Shown: piece after piece, positions 43,288 through 51,308 of the stretch
Layout of the letters: every line of letters starts with the position of its first letter
Numbering within the stretch: the first letter of the stretch is position 1
Source of the DNA: Rubrivivax sp.
GTDB taxonomy: Bacteria; Pseudomonadota; Gammaproteobacteria; Burkholderiales; Burkholderiaceae_C
Direction: 5' to 3'
DNA: 60,949 nucleotides
Assembly (NCBI GenBank): GCA_030653385.1
Contig: JAURZM010000034.1
Coordinates: 1 to 60,949, forward strand
Program-made: the position numbers and the translations under genes
Notes under the pieces: model-generated
Database searches by the model: none
Told to the model about the DNA's origin: nothing
What the model saw: the letters and a program-made list of their open reading frames with translations, nothing else

Positions 43288-43749
43288 ATGTTTCGCCGCC
43301 ATCAACAGCTCCGCCGCTGGGCCCTCCGGGTTCTGTTGGTGTGGCTGTTCGGTCTCGGCCTGGGAGTCGCCAATGCTTGCCTGGCCGCCCAGCAGTTCGC
43401 CGGAGGCGGTGACACGTTCCAGGGGAAAGCAGAAGTGCAGGCCGCGGACTTTGCGGCTGCGTCCGCAGAGTGCGAGCATCACGCGGTCACAGCGCCGGAT
43501 CAGTCCCGGCATGATTCGGATGACTCGTCGCCGAAATCGAACTGCGAGAGTTTCTGCGAGCGGGCCGGTGTGACGATCCCGCCGCAGAAATCCGCTCTCG
43601 ACAACTACCAGTTCCATGTCCTGCCGCCCCCGATGGCGGCCTTGACCGTGCCGGCGTCCGTTGACGTGTCGGCAGATGTGCAGGCGCCGCGCCGGGATGG
43701 CGCAAGGCCCCTGCCGATTCCCATCGTCTTCTTGCGCCTGGCGCTATAG
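43288..43749 (+). CDS. Small secreted Cys-containing protein, paralogue of the 33545 protein
   Basis: A 153-residue protein with a signal-like segment ALRVLLVWLFGLGLGVANACL (in parts, about 12-31), a His/Asp-rich middle (ECEHHAVTAPDQSRHDSDD, about 62-80), a CxxxC pair (NCESFC) and the C-terminal FLRLAL. These landmarks match the protein at 33545-33985 of the first copper module, while the regions between are unrelated in length and sequence. It lies directly upstream of cusCBA. Role in metal binding inferred. Confidence 0.65.
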   Translation: MFRRHQQLRRWALRVLLVWLFGLGLGVANACLAAQQFAGGGDTFQGKAEVQAADFAAASAECEHHAVTAPDQSRHDSDDSSPKSNCESFCERAGVTIPPQKSALDNYQFHVLPPPMAALTVPASVDVSADVQAPRRDGARPLPIPIVFLRLAL

Positions 43750-43815
43750 CGGTCGCAAGCAGGCAGCCGGCCAGTCTGGCCGCGCAGCTTGCGTGCATCC
43801 CGCGTTCTTTCGCCG

Positions 43816-43833
43816 GCCGTCCTGAAGGACGGC
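43816..43833. terminator. Stem-loop between the 43288 gene and cusC
   Basis: GCCGTCCTGAAGGACGGC can form a 7-8 bp GC-rich stem with a very short loop, 67 nt after the stop at 43749. There is no T-run, so it is not a standard intrinsic terminator; it may be an attenuating or mRNA-stabilising hairpin. Confidence 0.35.
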
Positions 43834-43922
43834 GCCGCGGAACACTGACCGTATCGCCGCCTGATTGGACTCCGGATCGCCTCATGGTCCGGCTCTCCGA
43901 GCGGCACCCAAGGAGACGACGA

Positions 43923-45239
43923 ATGACGACCGTACGAGGTCAAGCGAATACCGCATGGGCAGACATGCCTCGCTGGGCCGGCGCTCTGGTGATGGGGCTG
44001 GTCCTCGGCGCTGCCAGGCCCGTTCCCGCGATGGCTCAGGAGGCGCCTTTGGGCCGCGACCTCACGGGACTGCTGGCCTACGCCCGTGCCCAGAGCCCCG
44101 AGATCCGGGCCATGCGCGAGGAAGCCGAAGCCGCCGCGCAGCGTGTGGGACCGGCGGGGGCGCTCCCCGATCCGGTGCTGCGCGTGGAGCTCATGAACAT
44201 CAACAACTACGGCAACGACGCTTCGCCCAGCCTGTTGCCCTGGAAGGTCGGTGAGACCAAGTACACCTTGATGCAGTCGCTGCCCCTGTGGGGCAAGCGG
44301 GAGCTCAAGCGGGACGCCGCCGCCGCGGATGTGCGGCAGGCCGAGGCCCGCGCGAGTGCGACCTGGGCTGAGCTAGCGGCTCGAATCAAGGCGGCCTATG
44401 CGGAGTACTACCGTGCCGCAGACAACGAGCGGCTGACCACGGAGGTGCTTGGACTGATGACCCGCCTCGAGCAGGTTGCGCAGGCGCGCTATGCGGGCGG
44501 ACTGGCCACCCAGGCGGACGCGATCCGCGCGCAGCTGGAGCAGACGGCAATGCGCTCGGAACTGATCATGATCGACAGCGAGAAGCGCCAGATTCGCGCC
44601 CGCCTGAATGCGCTGCTCGCTCGCGAAAGTGGCGCAGCGCTGGCCGAACCCGCGGAGCTGCGCGCGATGCCCAGCCTGAAAACCGCCGATGCCTCGTCGT
44701 TGGCGGAGCGGGCGCGGTCGGGCAATCCGCAGCTCCAGGCCGAGCTGGCCAGAGTGGCCCTTGCGCAGAAGAGCCGTGACCTCACGCAGCGCAATCGATA
44801 CCCCGACCTCACCGTCGGTGTCTCGCCGTCGCAGATGGGCTCGCGCATCACGACCTGGGGTGTGATGCTCGAGATGAACATCCCGCTGCAGCAGGAATCC
44901 CGCCGTGGTCAGGAGCGGGAAGCCGAGGCGATGGTCGCCGCGTCGCGGTCGAGAGCCGAAGCGCTGCAGCAGCAGTTGGTTGGCGACCTGGCGGTGAACC
45001 TGGCCGGGCTCGAGGCCGCACGCCGCAACGAGACGCTGCTGAAGACGCAGCTGCTGCCGCAGTCGGAACTCGGCCTTCAATCGGCGCTGGCTGCCTATGA
45101 GAACGGCAAGGCCGAGTTCGCGATGCTGCTCGAGGCGCAGCGCCAGATCCGCAAGGCCCGCCAGGAGATCCTGAAGACGCAGGTCGAGGCGCAGATGCGC
45201 CTGGCCGAGATCGAACGCATTGTGGGAGAAGACCTGTGA
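43923..45239 (+). CDS. cusC: Outer-membrane efflux protein, TolC/CusC family
   Basis: A 438-residue protein with a signal peptide (to AMAQEA, about residue 40) and long amphipathic helices typical of the OEP family: LLAYARAQSPEIRAMREEAEAA (in parts), GALPDPVLRVEL (about 79-90), the QSLPLWGKRELKRDAA motif and a second repeat with TVGVSPSQMG and EMNIPLQQESRR. It would form the trimeric outer-membrane channel. An AAGGAG ribosome site precedes ATG 43923. The 3' end overlaps the cusB start by 4 nt. Confidence 0.92.
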   Translation: MTTVRGQANTAWADMPRWAGALVMGLVLGAARPVPAMAQEAPLGRDLTGLLAYARAQSPEIRAMREEAEAAAQRVGPAGALPDPVLRVELMNINNYGNDASPSLLPWKVGETKYTLMQSLPLWGKRELKRDAAAADVRQAEARASATWAELAARIKAAYAEYYRAADNERLTTEVLGLMTRLEQVAQARYAGGLATQADAIRAQLEQTAMRSELIMIDSEKRQIRARLNALLARESGAALAEPAELRAMPSLKTADASSLAERARSGNPQLQAELARVALAQKSRDLTQRNRYPDLTVGVSPSQMGSRITTWGVMLEMNIPLQQESRRGQEREAEAMVAASRSRAEALQQQLVGDLAVNLAGLEAARRNETLLKTQLLPQSELGLQSALAAYENGKAEFAMLLEAQRQIRKARQEILKTQVEAQMRLAEIERIVGEDL

Positions 45240-46918
45240 AGACCGCTACGACCGTACTCGTGATCGCCCTGGTTGGCGCCGTCGGCGCCGGCAGCTACTG
45301 GCTGGGCTCGCAGTCGCGCGGCGCAGCACACTCGTCGGCCGAGGCGAGCCGGGAGACCTCCTCCGCCGCGGCACCGAAGCAGCGCAAGCTGCTGTACTAC
45401 CGCAATCCCATGGGGCTGGCCGACACCTCGCCGGTGCCGAAGAAGGACCCGATGGGCATGGACTACATCCCGGTCTACGAGGGCGAGGACGAGGCAACGA
45501 CCAGCGCCGGGCCTGGGGGTGCAGGCCAGGTGCGCATCAGTACCGAGAAGATCCAGAAGCTTGGTGTGCGCACCGAGCCGGCCGGCATGCGCTTGCTCGG
45601 CAAGACGATTCGGGTCGCAGGGCGCATCGAGGCCGACGAGCGCCGGACCTTTGCGGTGACCGCGAAGTTCGAAGGCTACGTCGAGAGGCTACACGTCAGT
45701 GCGACCGGCCAGCCGGTGGCCAAGGGCCAGCCGCTGTTCGAGGCGTACAGCCCGGAACTGGTCTCGGCGCAGCGCGAGTACGCGATCGCCATGCAAGGTC
45801 TCGAGGCGATGAAGGAGGCCGGCACGGAGGCGCAGGCGGGCATGCGCCAGTTGGCCGATTCGAGCCTTGCGCGCCTGCGCAACTGGGATCTGTCGGCGCC
45901 GCAGGTGGCGGCCTTGATGAAGTCCGGGCAGCCTCAGCGGACGATCTCGTTCCCTTCGCCGGTGACGGGCATCGTCACCGAGAAGAAGGCCTTGCAGGGC
46001 ATGCGCTTCATGCCGGGCGAGACGCTCTACCAGGTGACCGACCTGTCGGCCGTCTGGGTGATCGCCGACGTGTCCGAACAGGACATCGCGCTGGTGAAGT
46101 CCGGGGCCAAGGCCCGGGTCACGACCACGGCGTATCCAAACGATGGCTTCGAGGGACGCATCACCTATGTCTACCCGACGATGAAGGCCGAGACGCGCAG
46201 CATTCCCGTGCGCGTCGAACTGGCCAATCCCGGCCAGCGTCTCAAGCCCGCCATGTTCGCTCAGGTGGAACTGGGTGTCGGCGGCAAGTCGCCGGTGCTG
46301 GCCGTTCCGGACTCCGCCGTGATCGACTCCGGCACCCGTCGGATCGTCCTCGTCCAGGTGGGGGAAGGGCGCTTCGAGCCGCGCGAGGTCGAACTCGGCG
46401 CGCGGGCGGAGAACTACGTCGAGGTGCTGAAGGGCGTGCGTGACGGCGAGCCGGTGGTCGTGGCCGCGAACTTCCTGATCGATGCCGAGAGCAACCTCAA
46501 GGCCGCGGTGGGAAGCCTCGGGGGGCACGCGGGGCACGGCAGCCCTGCAGCCGGCAGCCCGGCGGCCGCCAGCGCGCCGCCGGCTGCACCGCAAGCGAAG
46601 GCAGCGCCGGTCGGCCACAAGGCCGAAGGCACGGTCGACGGCGTGGACGCCAAGAACGGCACTCTGAGCCTGAACCACGGCCCGGTCGCCGCGCTGAAGT
46701 GGCCGGCCATGACGATGGAGTTCAAGGCCGCCAACGCGTCGCTGCTCAGCGGCCTCAAGCCGGGACAGGCCGTGCGCTTCGAGTTCGTCGAACGGCAGCC
46801 GGGTGACTTCGTCGTGACGTCCATCGCCCCCGCCGGAGCAGTTCCCGACACGGCGCCGCGGGCCAGGCCAGCCGCACCTGCGGCAAGCGCGGGCCGATCC
46901 ACCCACTCCGGCCACTGA
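45236..46918 (+). CDS. cusB: RND periplasmic adaptor CusB with C-terminal CusF domain
   Basis: A 560-residue protein starting with GTG. Order: anchor/signal (about 1-25), heavy-metal-binding domain YYRNPMGLADTSPVPKKDPMGMDYIP (in parts, about 53-78) with its Met residues, adaptor barrel and hairpin (about 100-430), a His/Pro/Ala linker, and a CusF-like domain (about 465-535) with LNHGPVAALKWPAMTMEF (about 476-493), which keeps the His, Trp and Met-x-Met Cu(I) ligands. The fusion brings the chaperone to the pump. The periplasmic CusF at 40892 has lost the Trp, so the two may differ in affinity. Confidence 0.93.
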   Translation: MKTATTVLVIALVGAVGAGSYWLGSQSRGAAHSSAEASRETSSAAAPKQRKLLYYRNPMGLADTSPVPKKDPMGMDYIPVYEGEDEATTSAGPGGAGQVRISTEKIQKLGVRTEPAGMRLLGKTIRVAGRIEADERRTFAVTAKFEGYVERLHVSATGQPVAKGQPLFEAYSPELVSAQREYAIAMQGLEAMKEAGTEAQAGMRQLADSSLARLRNWDLSAPQVAALMKSGQPQRTISFPSPVTGIVTEKKALQGMRFMPGETLYQVTDLSAVWVIADVSEQDIALVKSGAKARVTTTAYPNDGFEGRITYVYPTMKAETRSIPVRVELANPGQRLKPAMFAQVELGVGGKSPVLAVPDSAVIDSGTRRIVLVQVGEGRFEPREVELGARAENYVEVLKGVRDGEPVVVAANFLIDAESNLKAAVGSLGGHAGHGSPAAGSPAAASAPPAAPQAKAAPVGHKAEGTVDGVDAKNGTLSLNHGPVAALKWPAMTMEFKAANASLLSGLKPGQAVRFEFVERQPGDFVVTSIAPAGAVPDTAPRARPAAPAASAGRSTHSGH

Positions 46919-46930
46919 GCAGAGGGCGCC

Positions 46931-49900
46931 ATGCTGTCCAAGATCATCCAATGGTCCGGGAGGAATCCCTTCCTGGTCCTGCTCGCGACCCTGTTCATCG
47001 TCATCGGTGGCGTTCTGGCCGTGCTGAAGACGCCGCTCGACGCCTTGCCCGATCTGTCCGACGTACAGGTCATCGTCTACACGGAGTACCCCGGCCAGGC
47101 GCCGCAGGTGGTCGAGGACCAGGTGACCTACCCGCTGACCACCGCCATGCTGGCGGTGCCGAAGTCGAAGGTGGTGCGCGGCTTCTCGTTCTTCGGTGCC
47201 TCGTTCGTCTACGTCATCTTCGAGGACGGGACCGACATCTACTGGGCACGCAGCCGGGTGCTGGAGTACCTGAACTTTGCGTCCGGCCGGCTGCCCAAGG
47301 GGGTGTCTCCTTCGCTCGGGCCCGACGCCACCGGCGTTGGCTGGGTGTATCAGTACGTCCTGCTGGCCAAGGACCGCACGCTCGCCGAACTGCGCACGAT
47401 CCAGGACTGGTACGTGCGCTACCAGCTCACCAAGGCGCCCGGCGTGGCCGAGGTGGCGTCGCTCGGCGGCTTCGTGCAGACCTACCAGGTCACGGTCGAT
47501 CCGCTCAGGCTGCGCAGCTACGGCATACCGCTGATGAAGGTGTCGCAGGTCATCCGCGACTCCAACCGGGACGTCGGCGGCCGCGTGGTCGAGATGGCCG
47601 AGACCGAGTTCATGGTTCGCGGCAAGGGATATCTGCGCGGCAAGAACGACATCGAGACCCTGGTGCTCAAGAGTGAGGGCGGCACGCCGGTGCTGATCCG
47701 GGACGTCGCCCGCGTCGAGATGGCGCCCGACGAGCGGCGCGGCTTGTCGGAGCTGAACGGCGAAGGCGAGGTTGTTTCCGGCATCGCGATGTCGCGTTTC
47801 GGGCAGAACGCGCTGGAGGTGATCCACAACCTGAAGGCGAAGGTGACGGAGATCTCCGCGGGGCTGCCGGATGGCGTGTCGATCCAGGCCGTCTACGACC
47901 GGTCGGACCTGATCCATCGGGCCATCGACACACTCAAGCGGACGCTGATCGAGGAGAGCCTGATCGTCGCCGTGGTCTGCGTCGTGTTCCTGATGCACGT
48001 GCGCTCGGCGCTGGTCGCCATCCTCATGCTGCCGGTGGGTGTGCTCATCTCTTTCATCGCGATGAAGCTGTTGGGCATGAACTCCAACCTCATGAGCCTG
48101 GGTGGCATCGCGATCGCCATCGGCGCGATGGTCGACGCGGCGATCGTGATGATCGAGAACGCGCACAAGCACCTCGAGCGGCTTCCGGCCGTCCACACGG
48201 TCAAGCAGCGTGCCGATGCCATGCTCGATGCCTGCAAGGAGGTCGGGCCTGCTCTGTTCTTCTCGCTGCTGATCATCACCGTGTCGTTCCTGCCTGTCTT
48301 CACGCTGGAGTCGCAGGAAGGGCGGCTCTTCGCGCCGCTGGCCTACACCAAGACGTTCTCGATGGCCGGCGCGGCGCTGCTGTCGGTGACGCTGGTGCCC
48401 GTGCTGATGATGCTGTTCATCCGCGGCAAGATCATGCCGGAAGCGAAGAATCCGCTGAACCGTTTCATGATCTGGGTCTACCGCCCGGTCATCGCCGGCG
48501 TGATGCGCTGGAAGAAGCTGACCATTGCGCTGGCCGGCATCGCCATGGCCTTGACCTACTTCCCCGCCTCAAAGCTCGGCAGCGAGTTCATGCCGACGCT
48601 CAACGAAGGCACGCTGCTGTACATGCCGGCATCGCTGCCTGGCATGTCGATCACCAAGGCAGCCGAGGTGTTGCAGACCCAGGACAAGATCATCAAGAGC
48701 TTCCCGGAGGTGACGTCGGTCTACGGCAAGGCGGGTCGTGCGAACACCGCGACAGACCCCGCGCCGATCGAAATGTTCGAGACGGTGATCAACCTGAAGC
48801 CGCAGGAAGAGTGGCGGCCGGGCATGACCACCGACAAGCTGATTGCCGAGATGGACAAGGCGTTGCAGTTCCCGGGTGTGTCGAATGCCTGGACGATGCC
48901 GATCAAAGCACGCATCGACATGCTGTCCACGGGCATTCGCACGCCGATCGGCATCAAGGTCTTCGGCAAGGATCTCGGCGAGATGGAGAAACTCGCCAAG
49001 GAGATCGAAGCGGTGGTCAAGGCTGTGCCCGGCACGACTTCGGCCTTCGCGGAACGCCTGACCGGTGGCAGCTACCTGAACATCGAACCCAACCGCGAGG
49101 CCCTGGCCCGCTACGGCCTGTCTGTCGGTGAACTGCAGGACATCATCGGCACTGCGCTGGGCGGCGAGATGGTCACGACGACGGTCGAGGGGCGTGAACG
49201 CTTCGGCGTGACGGTGCGGTACCCGCGAGAACTGCGCACCCACCCGGAGCAGATCGAGCGCGAGGTGCTGGTGCCCACGATGGGCGGTGCGATGGTGCCG
49301 CTGGGGCAGGTCGCCAGGGTGAGTGTGGCACGTGGTACCCCGGGCATCCGCACCGAGAACGCGTTGCTGTCCGCGTACATCTTCGTCGACATTCGTGACC
49401 GCGACATCGGTTCCTACGTCGCGGACGCCCGCAAGGCGGTGGCCGATCAGGTGAAATTCCCGCCGGGCTACTACATCACCTGGAGCGGCCAGTTCGAGTA
49501 CATGGAGCGTGCCATCGAAAAGATGAAGGTCGTCGTCCCGGTGACCTTGCTGACGATCTTCCTGCTGCTCTACCTGAACTTCAGGCGGTTGACGGAAACG
49601 TTGATCGTGATGCTGTCGGTGCCTTTCGCCCTTGTCGGAGGCGTGTGGCTGATGTGGTGGCTCGGCTACAACCTGTCGGTGGCCGTGGCCGTCGGCTTCA
49701 TCGCACTCGCCGGGGTCGCGGCGGAAACCGGCGTTGTGATGTTGATCTACCTCGACCATGCCTGGGCCGAGGCCCGGGAGCGCTGCCGCGTCGAGGGGAG
49801 GTTGCCGGGTCCGGCCGACCTTTACGGCGCGGTAATGGAGGGAGCGGTCGAGCGCGTGCGTCCGAAGATGATGACGGTGGTGGCGATCATGGCGGGCCTA

Positions 49901-50113
49901 CTGCCGATCATGTGGGGCACCGGCACCGGCTCGGAGGTCATGAGCCGCATCGCCGCGCCGATGGTCGGCGGCATGATCTCATCGACCGTCCTGACGCTCG
50001 GCGTCATCCCGGCGCTCTATGCGCTGGTCAAGCAATGGCAGCTCAGGAGGGAGTCGCGTTCTGCGCCGGCCCCTTCTGCACAGGAAGCCTTGGGCCCTTC
50101 AGTGGCCGCGTGA
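46931..50113 (+). CDS. cusA: Cu(I)/Ag(I) efflux RND transporter CusA (HME family)
   Basis: A 1060-residue inner-membrane pump with the RND two-fold repeat. The HME proton-relay helix reads GGIAIAIGAMVDAAIVMIENAHK (in parts, about 395-417) with the Asp and Glu of CusA/CzcA. Met residues matching the CusA copper triad are present in LPGMS (about 571), DPAPIEMFET (about 618) and KARIDMLSTGIRTP (about 663), which favours Cu(I)/Ag(I) over Zn/Co. It starts 12 nt after cusB. With cusC and cusB it forms the trans-envelope efflux complex. Confidence 0.95.
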   Translation: MLSKIIQWSGRNPFLVLLATLFIVIGGVLAVLKTPLDALPDLSDVQVIVYTEYPGQAPQVVEDQVTYPLTTAMLAVPKSKVVRGFSFFGASFVYVIFEDGTDIYWARSRVLEYLNFASGRLPKGVSPSLGPDATGVGWVYQYVLLAKDRTLAELRTIQDWYVRYQLTKAPGVAEVASLGGFVQTYQVTVDPLRLRSYGIPLMKVSQVIRDSNRDVGGRVVEMAETEFMVRGKGYLRGKNDIETLVLKSEGGTPVLIRDVARVEMAPDERRGLSELNGEGEVVSGIAMSRFGQNALEVIHNLKAKVTEISAGLPDGVSIQAVYDRSDLIHRAIDTLKRTLIEESLIVAVVCVVFLMHVRSALVAILMLPVGVLISFIAMKLLGMNSNLMSLGGIAIAIGAMVDAAIVMIENAHKHLERLPAVHTVKQRADAMLDACKEVGPALFFSLLIITVSFLPVFTLESQEGRLFAPLAYTKTFSMAGAALLSVTLVPVLMMLFIRGKIMPEAKNPLNRFMIWVYRPVIAGVMRWKKLTIALAGIAMALTYFPASKLGSEFMPTLNEGTLLYMPASLPGMSITKAAEVLQTQDKIIKSFPEVTSVYGKAGRANTATDPAPIEMFETVINLKPQEEWRPGMTTDKLIAEMDKALQFPGVSNAWTMPIKARIDMLSTGIRTPIGIKVFGKDLGEMEKLAKEIEAVVKAVPGTTSAFAERLTGGSYLNIEPNREALARYGLSVGELQDIIGTALGGEMVTTTVEGRERFGVTVRYPRELRTHPEQIEREVLVPTMGGAMVPLGQVARVSVARGTPGIRTENALLSAYIFVDIRDRDIGSYVADARKAVADQVKFPPGYYITWSGQFEYMERAIEKMKVVVPVTLLTIFLLLYLNFRRLTETLIVMLSVPFALVGGVWLMWWLGYNLSVAVAVGFIALAGVAAETGVVMLIYLDHAWAEARERCRVEGRLPGPADLYGAVMEGAVERVRPKMMTVVAIMAGLLPIMWGTGTGSEVMSRIAAPMVGGMISSTVLTLGVIPALYALVKQWQLRRESRSAPAPSAQEALGPSVAA

Positions 50114-50123
50114 GGATGGACCC

Positions 50124-50579
50124 ATGAGACGCAGAGCACTTCTGGAGAGGTTGGTGGTGATCGGCGCGTCGCTGCCGGGTTTCGCGCTGGCGGCCGCCTC
50201 GAAGGCCGAAGTACAGGTGTTCAAGAGCCGCGGATGCAGTTGTTGCGCGGTTTGGGTTGGGCACCTTCGCGAGGCCGGATTCAATGTTGCCGTGCTGGAC
50301 GTATACAGCGCGTCAGTCGAACGCCGGCGCCTGGGCATGCCCGACCGTTTTGGCAGTTGCCATACGGCGCTCGTCGACGGCTACGTGGTCGAAGGACATG
50401 TGCCGGCCGCAGACATAAAGCGACTGCTGGCAACCCGGCCGAAGGCCTTGGGGCTGTCGGTACCCGGCATGCCCGCGTCAGCGCCCGGCATGGCGGTTCC
50501 GGGCTGGTCCCAGCCCTATCAGGTGCTCCTGATCGATCTCGCCGGGCAGGCTTCGACGTTTGCCAGCTATCCTGGCTGA
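50124..50579 (+). CDS. DUF411 copper-island protein
   Basis: A 151-residue protein with a basic start and signal-like segment (LERLVVIGASLPGFALAAA). The DUF411 domain follows: EVQVFKSRGCSCCAVWVGHLREAGF in parts (about 29-53) with a CxCC cluster, then FGSCHTALVDGYVVEGHVPAADIKRLL in parts (about 84-110). DUF411 proteins occur in metal-resistance loci and are suspected thioredoxin-fold metal-binding proteins. It begins 10 nt after the cusA stop and belongs to the same operon. Confidence 0.88.
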   Translation: MRRRALLERLVVIGASLPGFALAAASKAEVQVFKSRGCSCCAVWVGHLREAGFNVAVLDVYSASVERRRLGMPDRFGSCHTALVDGYVVEGHVPAADIKRLLATRPKALGLSVPGMPASAPGMAVPGWSQPYQVLLIDLAGQASTFASYPG

Positions 50580-50697
50580 CGACCATCAGGCCCCTGATCC
50601 ATGTACGGCCACATGTCCGTGCCGCCTCCCCTCGGACCAACGCCCGAACTCGTGTGCCCAGCAGCGCATCAGGAGACGTCGGTGATCGTCGGCTTCG

Positions 50698-51003
50698 CTA
50701 TCCGCGGTGGTCCAAGTCGAGCAACTGGCTCAGCCGGGCGACCTCATTGCTGGTCATGGTGATCTTTCGCCCGTCCATCGTTTCGACCACCGTTCCGACT
50801 TTCACGCTGGTCGCTCGGCCGTAGCGATCCTCCTTTGCCATGAGGCCGCCTTCGAACACGTAGAGCGTCCCACCGTCGGCAAGAGCGACCACCTGCTTGG
50901 CGGCCTCTCTGGCGGCATGGCCAGCGTGAGCAGGCGAAGTGGCGACTGCTGCGATGGCTGCGACAACTGCGATTGCGGCGACTTGCGTGACTCTCAGCTT
51001 CAT
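50698..51003 (-). CDS. copK: CopK family periplasmic copper protein (copy 2)
   Basis: A 101-residue protein with signal peptide (IAVVAAIAAVATSPAHA) and a CopK domain: LADGGTLYVFEGGLMAKEDRYGRA (in parts) and MDGRKITMTSNEVARLSQLLDLDHRG (in parts). It is clearly related to copy 1 at 39954 (shared YVF, MAKEDRYGRA, DGRK, NEVARL, DHR/GHR). It retains three Met residues in the mature chain versus one in copy 1, but not the full Cu(I) site of C. metallidurans CopK. It converges with the cusCBA-DUF411 operon across 118 nt and has its own copper-box promoter. Confidence 0.85.
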   Translation of the reverse strand: MKLRVTQVAAIAVVAAIAAVATSPAHAGHAAREAAKQVVALADGGTLYVFEGGLMAKEDRYGRATSVKVGTVVETMDGRKITMTSNEVARLSQLLDLDHRG

Positions 51004-51089
51004 GTTTGCCTCCGTGGTTGGAGAAAAAGATCCGTCCTACGCCCGCTGAGAAATCTAGTCCCGTCTCACCGACAGTTCGCTGTCGCAGG

Positions 51090-51107
51090 GATAACGGGCC
51101 AGTCATC
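51090..51107 (-). promoter_or_regulatory. CusR/CopR-type copper box upstream of the second copK (site D)
   Basis: Read on the minus strand: GATGACTGGCCCGTTATC, a full match to GATNAC-N6-GTNATC. TAGATT (51057-51052, minus) begins exactly 50 nt downstream, the same geometry as sites A and C. The predicted start near 51045 would leave a leader of about 40 nt with GGAGGC-like sequence before the ATG at 51003. Confidence 0.72.
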
Positions 51108-51308
51108 TTCTCAAGGAGCAACACCGAGGTGTTTCAACGGACACCGAGTCGATGCTGGAGACGCACCGTGGGCGAGGGGTCTGCGGTCGATCACCGCGCG
51201 CCATTTCTCGTGGCTGTCCGCGAGCATTCGCGCGCCGATGTTCGGGAGTCACTAAAGAAAGACATAAGCAAGGACGGATAGAGTCCCTCAGGTCCACGGA
51301 GAGTCGAG
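51108..51308. other. Leader region of the CueO-type oxidase gene
   Basis: This gap lies between the copper box and the oxidase ATG. It contains TAGAGT at 51279-51284 but no copper box 50 nt before it. A partial match GATG at 51236 with GTCA at 51247 has the wrong spacing. A GGAGAGTCGAG sequence provides the ribosome site. No gene is seen. Confidence 0.4.

Noticed and set aside
45689..48196. 835-codon minus-strand frame opposite cusB/cusA
   Set aside because: Antisense shadow: RND transporter motifs on the plus strand are unmistakable and the minus frame has no domain character.
51229..51284. A fifth copper promoter before the CueO-type gene, suggested by TAGAGT at 51279
   Set aside because: No GATNAC-N6-GTNATC is present 50 nt upstream; the nearest partial match (51236-51250) has wrong half-site spacing.
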